Position numbers and translations under genes: made by a program. Shown here piece by piece: positions 29,901 to 44,300 of a stretch of DNA of 64,000 nt; positions within the stretch are counted from its first letter, which is position 1; every line of letters starts with the position of its first letter. The notes beneath the pieces are model-generated. The model did not search any database. It was not told the origin of the DNA and was given only the letters and a program-made list of their open reading frames with translations. Where the stretch lies: positions 1,302,001-1,366,000 of the forward strand of contig NW_027480546.1 of assembly GCF_051401765.1 (NCBI RefSeq), written 5' to 3'. The DNA comes from Calliopsis andreniformis. Taxonomy: Eukaryota; Arthropoda; Insecta; Hymenoptera; Andrenidae.

Positions 29901-30436
29901 AACCATAATAATCTTAATGATGATCATAATATCCATGATAATTATACCAAGATCCGTAATAATCATAATAATCATAATAATAACCCTAATGTCTTCGGAA
30001 ATAATCATAATATACATTATACTTGCCATAACAACCATAATAGTCATAATAGCCATAATAATCATAATAGTCGTAATAATAACAATAATGAACTTGGAAA
30101 TAATGGTAATAATCATTATAATAGTCATAATAGCCATAAAAATCACAATAGCCATAATAATCAGAATGGTGATCATAATAATCATACTAGCAACCATAAT
30201 GATCATAGTAATCATCATAATAAACAGAATAGTCATGGAAATAATCTTAATAATCATTATTATTAACGTAATAACCATAATGATCTTAATGATGACCATA
30301 ATATTCATCATAATTATACCCAGACATATAATAATCAAAGTAATCATGATAATAGGCATAATAAGCTTTGAAATAATCATAATAAAAGTTATACTAGCCA
30401 TAGTAACCATAATAATCATAATAACTATAATAATCA
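26936..30436 (-). repeat. 3,456-bp higher-order repeat, copy 2
   Basis: This is the second copy of the 3,456-bp unit. The 780-bp dimer regions at 23,943-24,695 and 27,399-28,151 look identical, so the duplication is recent. Copy-private markers are CTTACAACCATAATAAAC (about 29,807) and CATATAGTAATCAG (about 29,378). The same two markers recur only near 63,183 and 62,764, showing that the window's final block descends from this copy rather than copy 1. Confidence 0.83.
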
Positions 30437-33400
30437 TAATAGTGATAATAATAACCGTAATAAACTTGGAAATAATCATATTTATCATTATAATAGCAAT
30501 AATAACACATAAAAATCATAATAGCCATAATAATCTCAATGTTGATCATAATCATCATACTAACAGCCATAATAATCATAGTGATCATCATAATAACTAC
30601 AATAATGATAATAATCGTAATTGTAATGTTAATAAGCATAGCAATAATCACAATAATCATAGAAACCATAATAATCTTAATGATGATCATAATATCCATG
30701 ATAATTATACCAAGATCCGTAATAATCATAATAATCATAATAATAACCATAATAGGTTCGGAAATAATCATAATATACATTATACTACCCCTAACAACTA
30801 TAATAGTCATAATAGCCATAATAATCATAATAGTCGTAATAATAACAATAATGAACTTGGAAATAATCGTAATAATCGTTATAATAGCCATAATAGCAAT
30901 AAAAATCACAATAGCCATAATAATCAGAATGGTGATCATAATAATCATACTAACAACCATAATGATCATAGTAATCATCATAATAAACAGAATAGTCATG
31001 GAAATAATCTTAATAATGGTTATTATTAACGTAATAACCATAATCACCTTAATAACCATAATGATATCAATGATGACAATAATATTCATCATAATTATAC
31101 TAACTCAAATAATAATCAGAGTAATCATAATAATGAACAAAATAAGCTTTGAAATAATCATAATAACCTTTATACTAACCATAGTAACCATAATAATCAT
31201 AATAACTAGAATAATCATAATAGTCATAATAATCGCAATAACCATAATGATCTTAATGATGATCATGATATTCATCATAATTATAGCAAGATCCATAATA
31301 AGCATAGTAACCATAATAATAAACATAATAAGCTTTGAAATAATCATAATAACCGTTATACTAGCCATAGAAACCATAATAATCATAATAACTATAATAA
31401 TCATAATAGTGATAATAATAACCGTAATAAACTTGGAAATAATCATATTTATCATTATAATAGCAATAATAACCATAAAAATCATAATAGCCATAATAAT
31501 CTGAATGTTGATCCTAATCATCATACTAACAGCCATAATAATCATAGTGATCATCATAATAACTACAATAATCATAATAATCGTAATTGTAATGTTAATA
31601 AGCATAGCAATAATCACAATAATCATAGTAACCATAATAATCTTAATGATGATCATAATATCCATGATAATTATACCAAGATCCGTAATAATCATAATAA
31701 TCATAATAATAACCATAATAGGTTCGGAAATAATCATAATATACATTATACTACCCCTAACAACTATAATAGTCATAATAGCCATAATAATCATAATAGT
31801 CGTAATAATAACAATAATGAACATGGAAATAATCGTAATAATCATTATAATAGCCATAATAGCCATAAAAATCACAATAGCCATAATAATCTGAAAGGTG
31901 ATCATAATAATCATACTAACAACCATAATGATCATAGTAATCATCATAATAAACAGAATAGTCATGGAAATAATCTTAATAATCATTATGATTATCGTAA
32001 TAACCATAATCATCGTAATAACCATAATGATCTTAATGATGACCATAATATTCATCATAATTATACCAAGATCCATAATAATCATAGTAACCGTAATAAT
32101 AAACATAATAAGCTTTGAAATAATCATAATAACCTTAATACTAGCCATAATAACCATAATAATCATAATAACCATACTCATCATAATAATTATAATAATA
32201 ACCATAATAAGCATGGAAATAATCATAATAAGCATCATACTAGCCATAATAATCATAATAATCATAATAACTATAATAATCATAATAGTCATAATAATAA
32301 CCATAATAAACTTGGAAATAATCATATTTATCATTATAATAGCAATAATAACACATAAAAATCATAATAGCCATAATGATCTCAATGTTGATCATAATCA
32401 TCATACTAACAGCCATAATAATCATAGTGATCATCATAATAACTACAATAATGATAATAATCGTAATTGTAATGTTAATAAGCATAGCAATAATCACAAT
32501 AATCATAGAAACCATAATAATCTTAATGATGATCATAATATCCATGATAATTATACCAAGATCCGTAATAATCATAATAATCATAATAATAACCATAATA
32601 GGTTCGGAAATAATCATAATATACATTATACTACCCCTAACAACTATAATAGTCATAATAGCCATAATAATCATAATAGTCGTAATAATAACAATAATGA
32701 ACTTGGAAATAATCGTAATAATCGTTATAATAGCCATAATAGCAATAAAAATCACAATAGCCATAATAATCAGAATGGTGATCATAATCATCATACTAAC
32801 AGCCATAATAATCATAGTGATCATCATAATAACTACAATAATGATAATAATCGTAATTGTAATGTTAATAAGCATAGCAATAATCACAATAATCATAGAA
32901 ACCATAATAATCTTAATGATGATCATAATATCCATGATAATTATACCAAGATCCGTAATAATCATAATAATCATAATAATAACCATAATAGGTTCGGAAA
33001 TAATCATAATATACATTATACTACCCCTAACAACTATAATAGTCATAATAGCCATAATAATCATAATAGTCGTAATAATAACAATAATGAACTTGGAAAT
33101 AATCATATTTATCGTTATAATAGCAATAATAACACATAAAAATCATAATAGCCATAATAATCTCAATGTTGATCATAATCATCATACTAACAGCCATAAT
33201 AATCATAGTGATCATCATAATAACTACAATAATGATAATAATCGTAATTGTAATGTTAATAAGCATAGCAATAATCACAATAATCATAGAAACCATAATA
33301 ATCTTAATGATGATCATAATATCCATGATAATTATACCAAGATCCGTAATAATCATAATAATCATAATAATAACCATAATAGGTTCGGAAATAATCATAA

Positions 33401-35094
33401 TATACATTATACTACCCCTAACAACTATAATAGTCATAATAGCCATAATAATCATAATAGTCGTAATAATAACAATAATGAACTTGGAAATAATCGTAAT
33501 AATCGTTATAATAGCCATAATAGCAATAAAAATCATAATAGCCATAATAATCTGAATGTTGATCCTAATAATCATACTAACAACCATAATAATCATAGTG
33601 ATCATCATAATAACTACAATAATCATAATAATCGTAATTGTAATGTTAATAAGCATAGCAATAATCACAATAATCATAGTAACCATAATAATCTTAATGA
33701 TGATCATAATATCCATGATAATTATACCAAGATCCGTAATAATCATAATAACCATAATAATAACCCTAATGTGTTCGGAAATAATCATAATATACATTAT
33801 ACTTGCCATAACAACCATAATAGTCATAATAGCCATAATAATCATAATAGTCGCAATAATAACAATAATGAACTTGGAAATAATCGTACTAATCATTATA
33901 ATAGTCATAATAGCCATAAAAATCACAATAGCCATAATAATCAGAATGGTGATCATACTAATCATACTAGCAACCATAATGATCATAGTAATCATCATAA
34001 TAAACAGAATAGTCATGGAAATAATCTTAATAATCATTATGATTATCGTAATAACCATAATCATCGTAATAACCATAATGATCTTAATGATGACCATAAT
34101 ATTCATCATAATTATACCAAGATCCATAATAATCATAGTAACCGTAATAATAAACATAATAAGCTTTGAAATAATCATAATAACCTTAATACTAGCCATA
34201 ATAACCATAATAATCATAATAACCAGAGTAATCATAATAGTCATAATAATCGCAATAACCATAATGATCTTAATGATGATCATGATATTCATCATAATTA
34301 TACCAAGATCCATAATAAGCATAGTAACCATAATAATAAACATAATAAGCTTTGAAATAATCATAATAACCGTTATACTAGCCATAGAAACCATAATAAT
34401 GATAATAACTATAATAATCATAATAGTGATAATAATAACCGTAATAAACTTGGAAATAATCATATTTATCATTATAATAGCAATAATAACCATAAAAATC
34501 ATAATAGCCATAATAATCTGAATGTTGATCCTAATAATCATACTAACAACCATAATAATCATAGTGATCATCATAATAACTACAATAATCATAATAATCG
34601 TAATTGTAATGTTAATAAGCATAGCAATAATCACAATAATCATAGTAACCATAATAATCTTAATGATGATCATAATATCCATGATAATTATACCAAGATC
34701 CGTAATAATCATAATAATCATAATAATAACCATAATGGGTTCGGAAATAATCATAATATACATTATACTAGCCATATCAACCATAATAGTCATAATAGCT
34801 ATAAGAATCATAATAGTCGTAATAATAACAATAATGAACTTGGAAATAACCGTAATAATCATTACAATAGTCATAATAGCCATGAAAATCACAATAGCCA
34901 TAATAATCAGAATGGTGATCATAATAATAATACTAACAACCGTAATGATCATAGTAATCATCGTAATAAACAGAATAGTCATGGAAATAATCTTAATCAC
35001 TATTATTATTAACGTAATAACCATAATCAACGTAATAACCATAATGATCTTAATGATGACCATAATATTCATCATAATTATACCAGGATCCATA
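30437..35094 (-). repeat. Mixed monomer block with ACACAT-marked monomers
   Basis: This block has ordinary 390-bp monomers with 1-bp-insertion marks (AATAACACATAAAAATC) at 30,505, 32,351 and 33,132. Most other monomers have AATAACCATAAAAATC at that site. 30,437 to about 31,510 recurs at 39,536-40,609 (shift 9,099). A triplicated single monomer occupies 32,388-33,557. From about 33,556 the dimer pattern resumes. Confidence 0.78.
32388..33557 (-). repeat. Three tandem copies of one 390-bp monomer
   Basis: The string TTGATCATAATCATCATACT or its near-identical form TGATCATAATCATCATACT starts at about 32,388, 32,778 and 33,168, exactly 390 bp apart. The three monomers share ACAATAATGATAATAATCG, CATAGAAACC, ATAGGTTCGG and ACTACCCCTAACAAC and look almost identical. 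Elsewhere this monomer type is followed by the alternate family. This is a local amplification of a monomer rather than of the 780-bp dimer. Confidence 0.82.
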
Positions 35095-38000
35095 ATAAGC
35101 ATAGTAACCATAATAATAAACATAATAAGCTTTGAAATAATCATAATAACCGTTATACTAGCCATAGTAGCCATAATAATCATAATAACCATACTCGTCA
35201 TAATAATTATAATAATAACCATAATAAGCTTGGAAATAATCATAATAAGCATTATACTAGCCATAATAATCATAATAATCATAATAACTATAATAATCAT
35301 AATAGTCATAATAATAACCATAATAAACTTGGAAATAATCATATTTATCATTATAATAGCTATAATAACCATAAAAATCATAATAGCCATAATAATCTCA
35401 GTGTTGATCATAATCATCATATTAACAGCCATAATAGTCATAGTGGTCATCATAATAACTACAATAATGATAATAATCGTAATTGTAATGTTAATAAGCA
35501 TAGCAATAATCACAATAATCATAGAAACCATAATAATCTTAATGATGATCATAATATCCATGATAATTATACCAAGATCCGTAATAATCATAATAATCAT
35601 AATAATAACCATAATAGGTTCGGAAATAATCATAATATACATTATACTACCCATAACAACTATAATAGTCATAATAGCCATAATAATCATAATAGTCGTA
35701 ATAATAATAATAATGAACTTGGAAATAATCGTAATAATCATTATAATAGCCATAATAGCCATAAAAATCACAATAGCCATAATAATCTGAAAGGTGATCA
35801 TAATAATCATACTAACAACCATAATGATCATAGTAATCATCATAATAAACAGAATAGTCATGGAAATAATCTTAATAATCATTATGATTATCGTAATAAC
35901 CATAATCATCGTAATAACCATAATGATCTTAATGATGACCATAATATTCATCATAATTATACTAAGACAAATAATAATCAGAGTAATCATAATAATAAAC
36001 GTAATAAGCTTTGAAATAATCACAATAACCGTTATACTAGCCATAGTAACCATAATAATCATAATAACTATAATAATCATAATAGTCATAATAATAACCG
36101 TAATAAACTGGGAAATAATCATATTTATCAGTATAATTGTAATAATAACCATAAAAATCATAATAGCCATAATAAACTGAATGTTGATCCTAATAATCAT
36201 ACTAACAACCATAATAATCATAGTGATCATCATAATAACTACAATAATCATAATAATCGTAATTGTAATGTTAATACGCATAGCAATAATCACAATATTC
36301 AGAGTAACCATAATAATTTTAATGATGATCATAATATCCATGATAATTATACCAAGATCCGTAATAATCATAATAATCATAATAATAACCGTAATGGGTT
36401 CGGAAATAATCATAATATACATTATACTAGCCATAACAACCATAATAGTTATAATAGCCATAATAATCATAATAGTCGTAATAATAACAATTATGAACTA
36501 GGAAATAATCGTAATAATCATTATAATAGTCATAATAGCCATAAAAATCACAATAGCCATAATAATCAGAATGGTGATCATAATAATCATACTAACAACC
36601 ATAATGATCATAGTAATCATCATAATAAACAGAATAGTCATGGAAATAATCTTAATAATCATTATGATTATCGTAATAACCATAATCATCGTAATAACCA
36701 TAATGATCTTAATGATGACCATAATATTCATCATAATTATACTAAGACAAATAATAATCAGAGTAATCATAATAATAAACATAATAAGCTTTGAAATAAT
36801 CACAATAACCGTTATACTATCCATAGTAACCATAATAATCATAATAACTATAATAATCATAATAGTCATAATAATAACCGTAATAAACTTGGAAATAATC
36901 ATATTTATCAGTATAATTGTAATAATAACCATAAAAATCATAATAGCCATAATAATCTGAAAGTTGATCCTAATAATCATACTAACAACCATAATAATCA
37001 TAGTGATCATCATAATAACTACAATAATCATAATAATCGTAATTGTAATGTTAATAAGCATAGCAATAATCACAATATTCAGAGTAACCATAATAATTTT
37101 AATGATGATCATAATATCCATGATAATTATACCAAGATCCGTAATAATCATAATAATCATAATAATAACCGTAATGGGTTCGGAAATAATCATAATATAC
37201 ATTATACTAGCCATAACAACCATAATAGTTATAATAGCCATAATAATCATAATAGTCGTAATAATAACAATTATGAACTAGGAAATAATCGTAATAATCA
37301 TTATAATAGTCATAATAGCCATAAAAATCACAATAGCCATAATAATCAGAATGGTGATCATACTAATCATACTAGCAACCATAATGATCATAGTAATCAT
37401 CATAATAAACAGAATAGTCATGGAAATAATCTTAATAATCATTATGATTATCGTAATAACCATAATCATCGTAATAACCATAATGATCTTAATGATGACC
37501 ATAATATTCATCATAATTATACCAAGATCCATAATAATCATAGTAACCGTAATAATAAACATAATAAGCTTTGAAATAATCATAATAACCTTAATACTAG
37601 CCATAATAACCATAATAATCATAATAACCAGAGTAATCATAATAGTCATAATAATCGCAATAACCATAATGATCTTAATGATGATCATGATATTCATCAT
37701 AATTATACCAAGATCCATAATAAGCATATTAACCATAATAATAAACATAATAAGCTTTGAAATAATCATAATAACCGTTATACTAGCCATAGAAACCATA
37801 ATAATGATAATAACTATAATAATCATAATAGTGATAATAATAACCGTAATAAACTTGGAAATAATCATATTTATCATTATAATAGCAATAATAACCATAA
37901 AAATCATAATAGCCATAATAATCTGAATGATGATCCTAATAATCATACTAACAACCATAATAATCATAGTGATCATCATAATAACTACAATAATCATAAT

Positions 38001-41000
38001 AATCGTAATTGTAATGTTAATAAGCATAGCAATAATCACAATAATCATAGTAACCATAATAATCTTAATGATGATCATAATATCCATGATAATTATACCA
38101 AGATCCGTAATAATCATAATAATCATAATAATAATCCTAATGTCTTCGGAAATAATCATAATATACATTATACTTGCCATAACAACCATAATAGTCATAA
38201 TAGCCATAATAATCATAATAGTCGTAATAATAACAATAATGAACTTGGAAATAATGGTAATAATCATTATAATAGTCATAATAGCCATAAAAATCACAAT
38301 AGCCATAATAATCAGAATGGTGATCATAATAATCATACTAGCAACCATAATGATCACAGTAATCATCATAATAAACAGAATAGTCATGGAAATAATCTTA
38401 AGAATCGTTATTATTATCGGAATAACGATACTGATCTTAATGATGACCATAATATTCATCATAATTATACCTAGACATATAATAATCAGAGTAATCATCA
38501 TAATAAGCATAATAAGCTTTGAAATAATCATAATAACCTTAATACTAGCCATAATAACCATAATAATCTTAATAACTAGAGTAATCATAATAGTCATAAT
38601 AATCGCAATAACCATAATGATCTTAATGATGATCATGATATTCATCATAATTATACCAAGATCCATAATAAGCATGGTAACCATAATAATAAACATAATA
38701 AGCTTTGAAATAATCATAATAAAAGTTATACTAGCCATAGTAACCATAATAATCATAATAACTATAATAATCATAATAGTGATAATAATAACCGTAATAA
38801 ACTTGGAAATAATCATATTTATCATCATAATAGCAATAGTAACCATAAAAATCATAATAGCCATAATAATCTGAATGTTGATCCTAATAATCATACTTAC
38901 AACCATAATAATCATAGTGATCATCATAATAACTACAATAATCAAAATAATCGTAATTGTAATGTTAATAAGCATAGCAATAATCACAATAATCATAGTA
39001 ACCATAATAATCTTAATGATGATCATAATATCCATGATAATTATACCAAGATCCGTAATAATCATAATAATCATAATAATAACCCTAATGTCTTCGGAAA
39101 TAATCATAATATACATTATACTTGCCATAACAACCATAATAGTCATAATAGCCATAATAATCATAATAGTCGTAATAATAACAATAATGAACTTGGAAAT
39201 AATGGTAATAATCATTATAATAGTCATAATAGCCATAAAAATCACAATAGCCATAATAATCAGAATGGTGATCATAATAATCATACTAGCAACCATAATG
39301 ATCATAGTAATCATCATAATAAACAGAATAGTCATGGAAATAATCTTAATAATCATTATTATTAACGTAATAACCATAATGATCTTAATGATGACCATAA
39401 TATTCATCATAATTATACCCAGACATATAATAATCAAAGTAATCATGATAATAGGCATAATAAGCTTTGAAATAATCATAATAAAAGTTATACTAGCCAT
39501 AGTAACCATAATAATCATAATAACTATAATAATCATAATAGTGATAATAATAACCGTAATAAACTTGGAAATAATCATATTTATCATTATAATAGCAATA
39601 ATAACACATAAAAATCATAATAGCCATAATAATCTCAATGTTGATCATAATCATCATACTAACAGCCATAATAATCATAGTGATCATCATAATAACTACA
39701 ATAATGATAATAATCGTAATTGTAATGTTAATAAGCATAGCAATAATCACAATAATCATAGAAACCATAATAATCTTAATGATGATCATAATATCCATGA
39801 TAATTATACCAAGATCCGTAATAATCATAATAATCATAATAATAACCATAATAGGTTCGGAAATAATCATAATATACATTATACTACCCCTAACAACTAT
39901 AATAGTCATAATAGCCATAATAATCATAATAGTCGTAATAATAACAATAATGAACTTGGAAATAATCGTAATAATCGTTATAATAGCCATAATAGCAATA
40001 AAAATCACAATAGCCATAATAATCAGAATGGTGATCATAATAATCATACTAACAACCATAATGATCATAGTAATCATCATAATAAACAGAATAGTCATGG
40101 AAATAATCTTAATAATGGTTATTATTAACGTAATAACCATAATCACCTTAATAACCATAATGATATCAATGATGACAATAATATTCATCATAATTATACT
40201 AACTCAAATAATAATCAGAGTAATCATAATAATGAACAAAATAAGCTTTGAAATAATCATAATAACCTTTATACTAGCCATAGTAACCATAATAATCATA
40301 ATAACTAGAATAATCATAATAGTCATAATAATCGCAATAACCATAATGATCTTAATGATGATCATGATATTCATCATAATTATACCAAGATCCATAATAA
40401 GCATAGTAACCATAATAATAAACATAATAAGCTTTGAAATAATCATAATAACCGTTATACTAGCCATAGAAACCATAATAATCATAATAACTATAATAAT
40501 CATAATAGTGATAATAATAACCGTAATAAACTTGGAAATAATCATATTTATCATTATAATAGCAATAATAACCATAAAAATCATAATAGCCATAATAATC
40601 TGAATGTTGATCCTAATAATCATACTAACAGCCATAATAGTCATAGTGGTCATCATAATAACTACAATAATCATAATAATCGTAATTGTAATGTTAATAA
40701 GCATAGCAATAATCACAATAATCATAGTAACCATAATAATCTTAATGATGATCATAATATCCATGATAATTATACCAAGATCCGTAATAATCATAATAAT
40801 CATAATAATAACCCTAATGTGTTCGGAAATAATCATAATATACATTATACTTGCCATAACAACCATAATAGTCATAATAGCCATAATAATCATAATAGTC
40901 GCAATAATAACAATAATGAACTTGGAAATAATCGTACTAATCATTATAATAGTCATAATAGCCATAAAAATCACAATAGCCATAATAATCAGAATGGTGA

Positions 41001-41362
41001 TCATACTAATCATACTAGCAACCATAATGATCATAGTAATCATCATAATAAACAGAATAGTCATGGAAATAATCTTAATAATCATTATGATTATCGTAAT
41101 AACCATAATCATCGTAATAACCATAATGATCTTAATGATGACCATAATATTCATCATAATTATACCAAGATCCATAATAATCATAGTAACCGTAACAATA
41201 AACATAATAAGCTTTGAAATAATCATAATAACCTTAATACTAGCCATAATAACCATAATAATCATAATAACCAGAGTAATCATAATAGTCATAATAATCG
41301 GAATAACCATAATGATCTTAATGATGATCATTATATTCATCATAATTATACCAAGATCCATA
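35095..41362 (-). repeat. 6,268-bp higher-order repeat, copy 1
   Basis: A constant 6,268-bp shift relates this block to 41,363-47,630. Markers shared by the two copies include CTGAATGATGATCC (37,923 and 44,191), AATAATCCTAATGTC (about 38,131 and 44,399) and ACTATCCATAGTAACC (about 36,816 and 43,084). The block includes a 780-bp repeat (36,498 to 37,278) and one ACACAT mark (39,604). Much of it is itself a copy of 22,546-26,935 (shift 12,555) and of 26,936-31,510 (shift 9,099). Its length leaves remainder 1 on division by 3, because of the ACACAT insertion. Confidence 0.82.
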
Positions 41363-44300
41363 ATAATCATAGTAACCATAATAATAAACATAATAAGCTT
41401 TGAAATAATCATAATAACCGTTATACTAGCCATAGTAGCCATAATAATCATAATAACCATACTCGTCATAATAATTATAACAATAACCATAATAAGCTTG
41501 GAAATAATCATAATAAGCATTATACTAGCCATAATAATCATAATAATCATAATAACTATAATAATCATAATAGTCATAATAATAACCACAATAAACTTGG
41601 AAATAATCATATTTATCATTATAATAGCTATAATAACCATAAAAACCATAATAGCCATAATAATCTCAGTGTTGATCATAATCATCATACTAACAGCCAT
41701 AATAGTCATAGTGATCATCATAATAACTACAATAATGATAATAATCGTAATTGTAATGTTAATAAGCATAGCAATAATCACAATAATCATAGAAACCATA
41801 ATAATCTTAATGATGATCATAATATCCATGATAATTATACCAAGATCCGTAATTATCATAATAATCATAATAATAACCATAATAGGTTCGGAAATAATCA
41901 TAATATACATTATACTACCCCTAACAACTATAATAGTCATAATAGCCATAATAATCATAATAGTCGTAATAATAATAATAATGAACTTGGAAATAATCGT
42001 AATAATCATTATAATAGCCATAATAGCCATAAAAATCACAATAGCCATAATAATCTGAAAGGTGATCATAATAATCATACTAACAACCATAATGATCATA
42101 GTAATCATCATAATAAACAGAATAGTCATGGAAATAATCTTAATAATCATTATGATTATCGTAATAACCATAATCATCGTAATAACCATAATGATCTTAA
42201 TGATGACCATAATATTCATCATAATTATACTAAGACAAATAATAATCAGAGTAATCATAATAATAAACGTAATAAGCTTTGAAATAATCACAATAACCGT
42301 TATACTAGCCATAGTAACCATAATAATCATAATAACTATAATAATCATAATAGTCATAATAATAACCGTAATAAACTGGGAAATAATCATATTTATCAGT
42401 ATAATTGTAATAATAACCATAAAAATCATAATAGCCATAATAAACTGAATGTTGATCCTAATAATCATACTAACAACCATAATAATCATAGTGATCATCA
42501 TAATAACTACAATAATCATAATAATCGTAATTGTAATGTTAATACGCATAGCAATAATCACAATATTCAGAGTAACCATAATAATTTTAATGATGATCAT
42601 AATATCCATGATAATTATACCAAGATCCGTAATAATCATAATAATCATAATAATAACCGTAATGGGTTCGGAAATAATCATAATATACATTATACTAGCC
42701 ATAACAACCATAATAGTTATAATAGCCATAATAATCATAATAGTCGTAATAATAACAATTATGAACTAGGAAATAATCGTAATAATCATTATAATAGTCA
42801 TAATAGCCATAAAAATCACAATAGCCATAATAATCAGAATGGTGATCATAATAATCATACTAACAACCATAATGATCATAGTAATCATCATAATAAACAG
42901 AATAGTCATGGAAATAATCTTAATAATCATTATGATTATCGTAATAACCATAATCATCGTAATAACCATAATGATCTTAATGATGACCATAATATTCATC
43001 ATAATTATACTAAGACAAATAATAATCAGAGTAATCATAATAATAAACATAATAAGCTTTGAAATAATCACAATAACCGTTATACTATCCATAGTAACCA
43101 TAATAATCATAATAACTATAATAATCATAATAGTCATAATAATAACCGTAATAAACTTGGAAATAATCATATTTATCAGTATAATTGTAATAATAACCAT
43201 AAAAATCATAATAGCCATAATAATCTGAAAGTTGATCCTAATAATCATACTAACAACCATAATAATCATAGTGATCATCATAATAACTACAATAATCATA
43301 ATAATCGTAATTGTAATGTTAATAAGCATAGCAATAATCACAATATTCAGAGTAACCATAATAATTTTAATGATGATCATAATATCCATGATAATTATAC
43401 CAAGATCCGTAATAATCATAATAATCATAATAATAACCGTAATGGGTTCGGAAATAATCATAATATACATTATACTAGCCATAACAACCATAATAGTTAT
43501 AATAGCCATAATAATCATAATAGTCGTAATAATAACAATTATGAACTAGGAAATAATCGTAATAATCATTATAATAGTCATAATAGCCATAAAAATCACA
43601 ATAGCCATAATAATCAGAATGGTGATCATACTAATCATACTAGCAACCATAATGATCATAGTAATCATCATAATAAACAGAATAGTCATGGAAATAATCT
43701 TAATAATCATTATGATTATCGTAATAACCATAATCATCGTAATAACCATAATGATCTTAATGATGACCATAATATTCATCATAATTATACCAAGATCCAT
43801 AATAATCATAGTAACCGTAATAATAAACATAATAAGCTTTGAAATAATCATAATAACCTTAATACTAGCCATAATAACCATAATAATCATAATAACCAGA
43901 GTAATCATAATAGTCATAATAATCGCAATAACCATAATGATCTTAATGATGATCATGATATTCATCATAATTATACCAAGATCCATAATAAGCATATTAA
44001 CCATAATAATAAACATAATAAGCTTTGAAATAATCATAATAACCGTTATACTAGCCATAGAAACCATAATAATGATAATAACTATAATAATCATAATAGT
44101 GATAATAATAACCGTAATAAACTTGGAAATAATCATATTTATCATTATAATAGCAATAATAACCATAAAAATCATAATAGCCATAATAATCTGAATGATG
44201 ATCCTAATAATCATACTAACAACCATAATAATCATAGTGATCATCATAATAACTACAATAATCATAATAATCGTAATTGTAATGTTAATAAGCATAGCAA

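Noticed and set aside
30539..31029. Asn/His-rich frame (HNN repeats) as a low-complexity protein like those of AT-rich protists
   Set aside because: It is the exact complement register of the Ile/Met frame, is broken by stops every few hundred bases, and has no consistent start. It follows from CATAATAAT composition.
32388..33557. CRISPR array
   Set aside because: The repeats are contiguous 390-bp monomers without unique spacers, and no cas-like gene is present.
33027..36470. A 1,147-codon minus-strand open frame rich in Ile and Met, and similar frames of 500-1,090 codons elsewhere, as protein-coding genes
   Set aside because: The frame is just ATT ATT ATG repeated. It ends wherever AAG becomes TAG or the register slips, its ends move between otherwise identical HOR copies, and other frames on both strands are also open. 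No domain, codon bias or gene context is visible.
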